Assembly (NCBI GenBank): GCA_023404345.1
Contig: JAEYCB010000048.1
Coordinates: 20,244 to 84,243 of the forward strand
From: Bacillota bacterium
GTDB taxonomy: Bacteria; Bacillota; Clostridia; Christensenellales; Aristaeellaceae
Length of the DNA stretch: 64,000 nucleotides
Reading direction: 5' to 3'
This document shows, in pieces, positions 63,728 to 64,000 of the stretch; the stretch's first letter is position 1; each line of letters begins with the position of its first letter. The notes beneath the pieces are model-generated. The model had not been told where the DNA came from and did not search any database. It worked only from the letters and a program-made list of their open reading frames with translations. Both the position numbers and the translations under genes were made by a program.

Positions 63728-63759
63728 TTTCGATCATTTTACGACTGTTTAGATCAATC
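63728..63759. promoter_or_regulatory. candidate operator shared with 57723-57758
   Basis: TTTCGATCAT followed by TGTTTAGATCAATC, starting 17 bases upstream of the -35 box. Probably a common site of the DeoR-family regulator or another shared factor. Confidence 0.4.
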
Positions 63760-63797
63760 AACACATCAAATGCAAAATCTGCAAGTCCTTCCGCACA

Positions 63798-63848
63798 TTT
63801 TGTATTTGGAAAGTCCCATGGCAGACGTGGGGCTTTCCAAATACAAAA
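63798..63848. repeat. 16-bp perfect inverted repeat
   Basis: TTTTGTATTTGGAAAG (63798-63813) and its exact complement (63833-63848) separated by 19 bases. Lies just before a transposase-like start, so it may be part of a mobile element's end. Confidence 0.7.
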
Positions 63849-63874
63849 AACGCGCCGCCCTTGCGGGCAGCGCG
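63845..63874 (-). terminator. minus-strand terminator upstream of the last gene
   Basis: Minus strand CGCGCTGCCC (63865-63874) pairs with GGGCGGCGCG (63851-63860) around GCAA, then T6. It would stop antisense transcripts leaving the right-hand element. Confidence 0.7.
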
Positions 63875-63932
63875 CCAGCCTGTCAAAAAAGGTCGCATCA
63901 TGCATCCTTTTTTGTTATACTAAGGACAGGTG

Positions 63933-64000
63933 ATGAAGATGCTAAAGAAAGAAGCGGAGCAGCGTCAGGCGATAGAAATGCTGTGCACAGATATGCTGGT
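63933..64000 (+). CDS. N-terminus of a probable IS1182-like transposase (runs off the window)
   Basis: Only 22 codons are visible from ATG 63933 (or ATG 63939): a charged start then QRQAIEMLCTDMLV. This matches the N-terminal pattern I know from IS1182-family transposases (EMVxxxxLVPxDHLLRKI), but the decisive residues lie outside the window. A TGTTATACT extended -10 (63913-63921) and AGGACAGG precede it. The inverted repeat and terminator on its left fit an insertion-sequence end. Confidence 0.45.
   Translation, partial: MKMLKKEAEQRQAIEMLCTDML

Overview
The window is about 60% GC, with densely packed genes, clear AGGAGG ribosome-binding sites, and TTGACA/TATAAT-type promoters. The gene set (SpoIIID, MreB, IreB-RuvX-DUF1292, EcfA1-EcfA2-EcfT-TruA, DegV, DUF3343, pyruvate phosphate dikinase, desulfoferrodoxin, oleate hydratase, DtxR-type regulator with MntP) points to a high-GC anaerobic Firmicute of class Clostridia, probably gut-associated and of spore-forming ancestry. 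I cannot name the genus. No rRNA, tRNA, CRISPR array or phage region was seen. One mobile element probably begins at the right edge.

Layout. 1-5,200 (minus): aspartate kinase, a DUF6020 membrane protein, a TSUP exporter, a degenerate RsbW/SpoIIAB-like anti-sigma factor, a SigF/SigB-type sigma factor and the start of a Pro/Gln/Gly-rich protein. 5,200-9,000 (minus): IreB-RuvX-DUF1292-GNAT, then PRC-barrel, a YtxH-like small protein and an AI-2E-type permease. 9,000-15,000: a secreted four-SH3b protein (plus), then a minus operon of phosphodiester glycosidase, Lgt-like paralogue, O6-alkylguanine transferase, pyruvate kinase and DUF523. 15,000-20,000 (plus): stand-alone riboflavin kinase, ECF transporter core, TruA and DegV. 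20,000-26,000: small proteins, MntP with a divergent DtxR-type regulator, an HdeD-like/cysteine-peptidase-like fusion, RecX, a class C serine hydrolase and true Lgt. 26,000-35,400: pyruvate phosphate dikinase, a GNAT-chloramphenicol acetyltransferase fusion, and a Crp/Fnr regulator next to an oleate hydratase/HdeD/TspO/HdeD/desulfoferrodoxin stress operon. 35,400-37,300: spoIIID-mreB bracketed by two inverted copies of a multi-hairpin repeat. 37,300-51,300: housekeeping and envelope genes (uridine kinase, LepA, ferritin, L28, an ECF sigma/anti-sigma pair, a cysteine desulfurase-like enzyme, a sugar-phosphate transferase, a nucleotidyltransferase, GalE and a ketopantoate reductase family member).

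51,400-63,700 is a carbohydrate locus: a sugar ABC transporter followed by UlaG, an unrecognised propeller-like protein and UlaE; a DeoR-family regulator; and a convergent operon of an FGGY kinase, a GH32 beta-fructosidase-like enzyme and an ADP-ribosylglycohydrolase-family protein. It resembles the L-ascorbate (ula) pathway but with an ABC importer and a kinase in place of the usual PTS. It is the best candidate here for an undescribed system, followed by the Crp/Fnr-oleate hydratase operon, whose promoter carries an inverted repeat centred at about -41.5, and by the inverted hairpin repeats around spoIIID-mreB.
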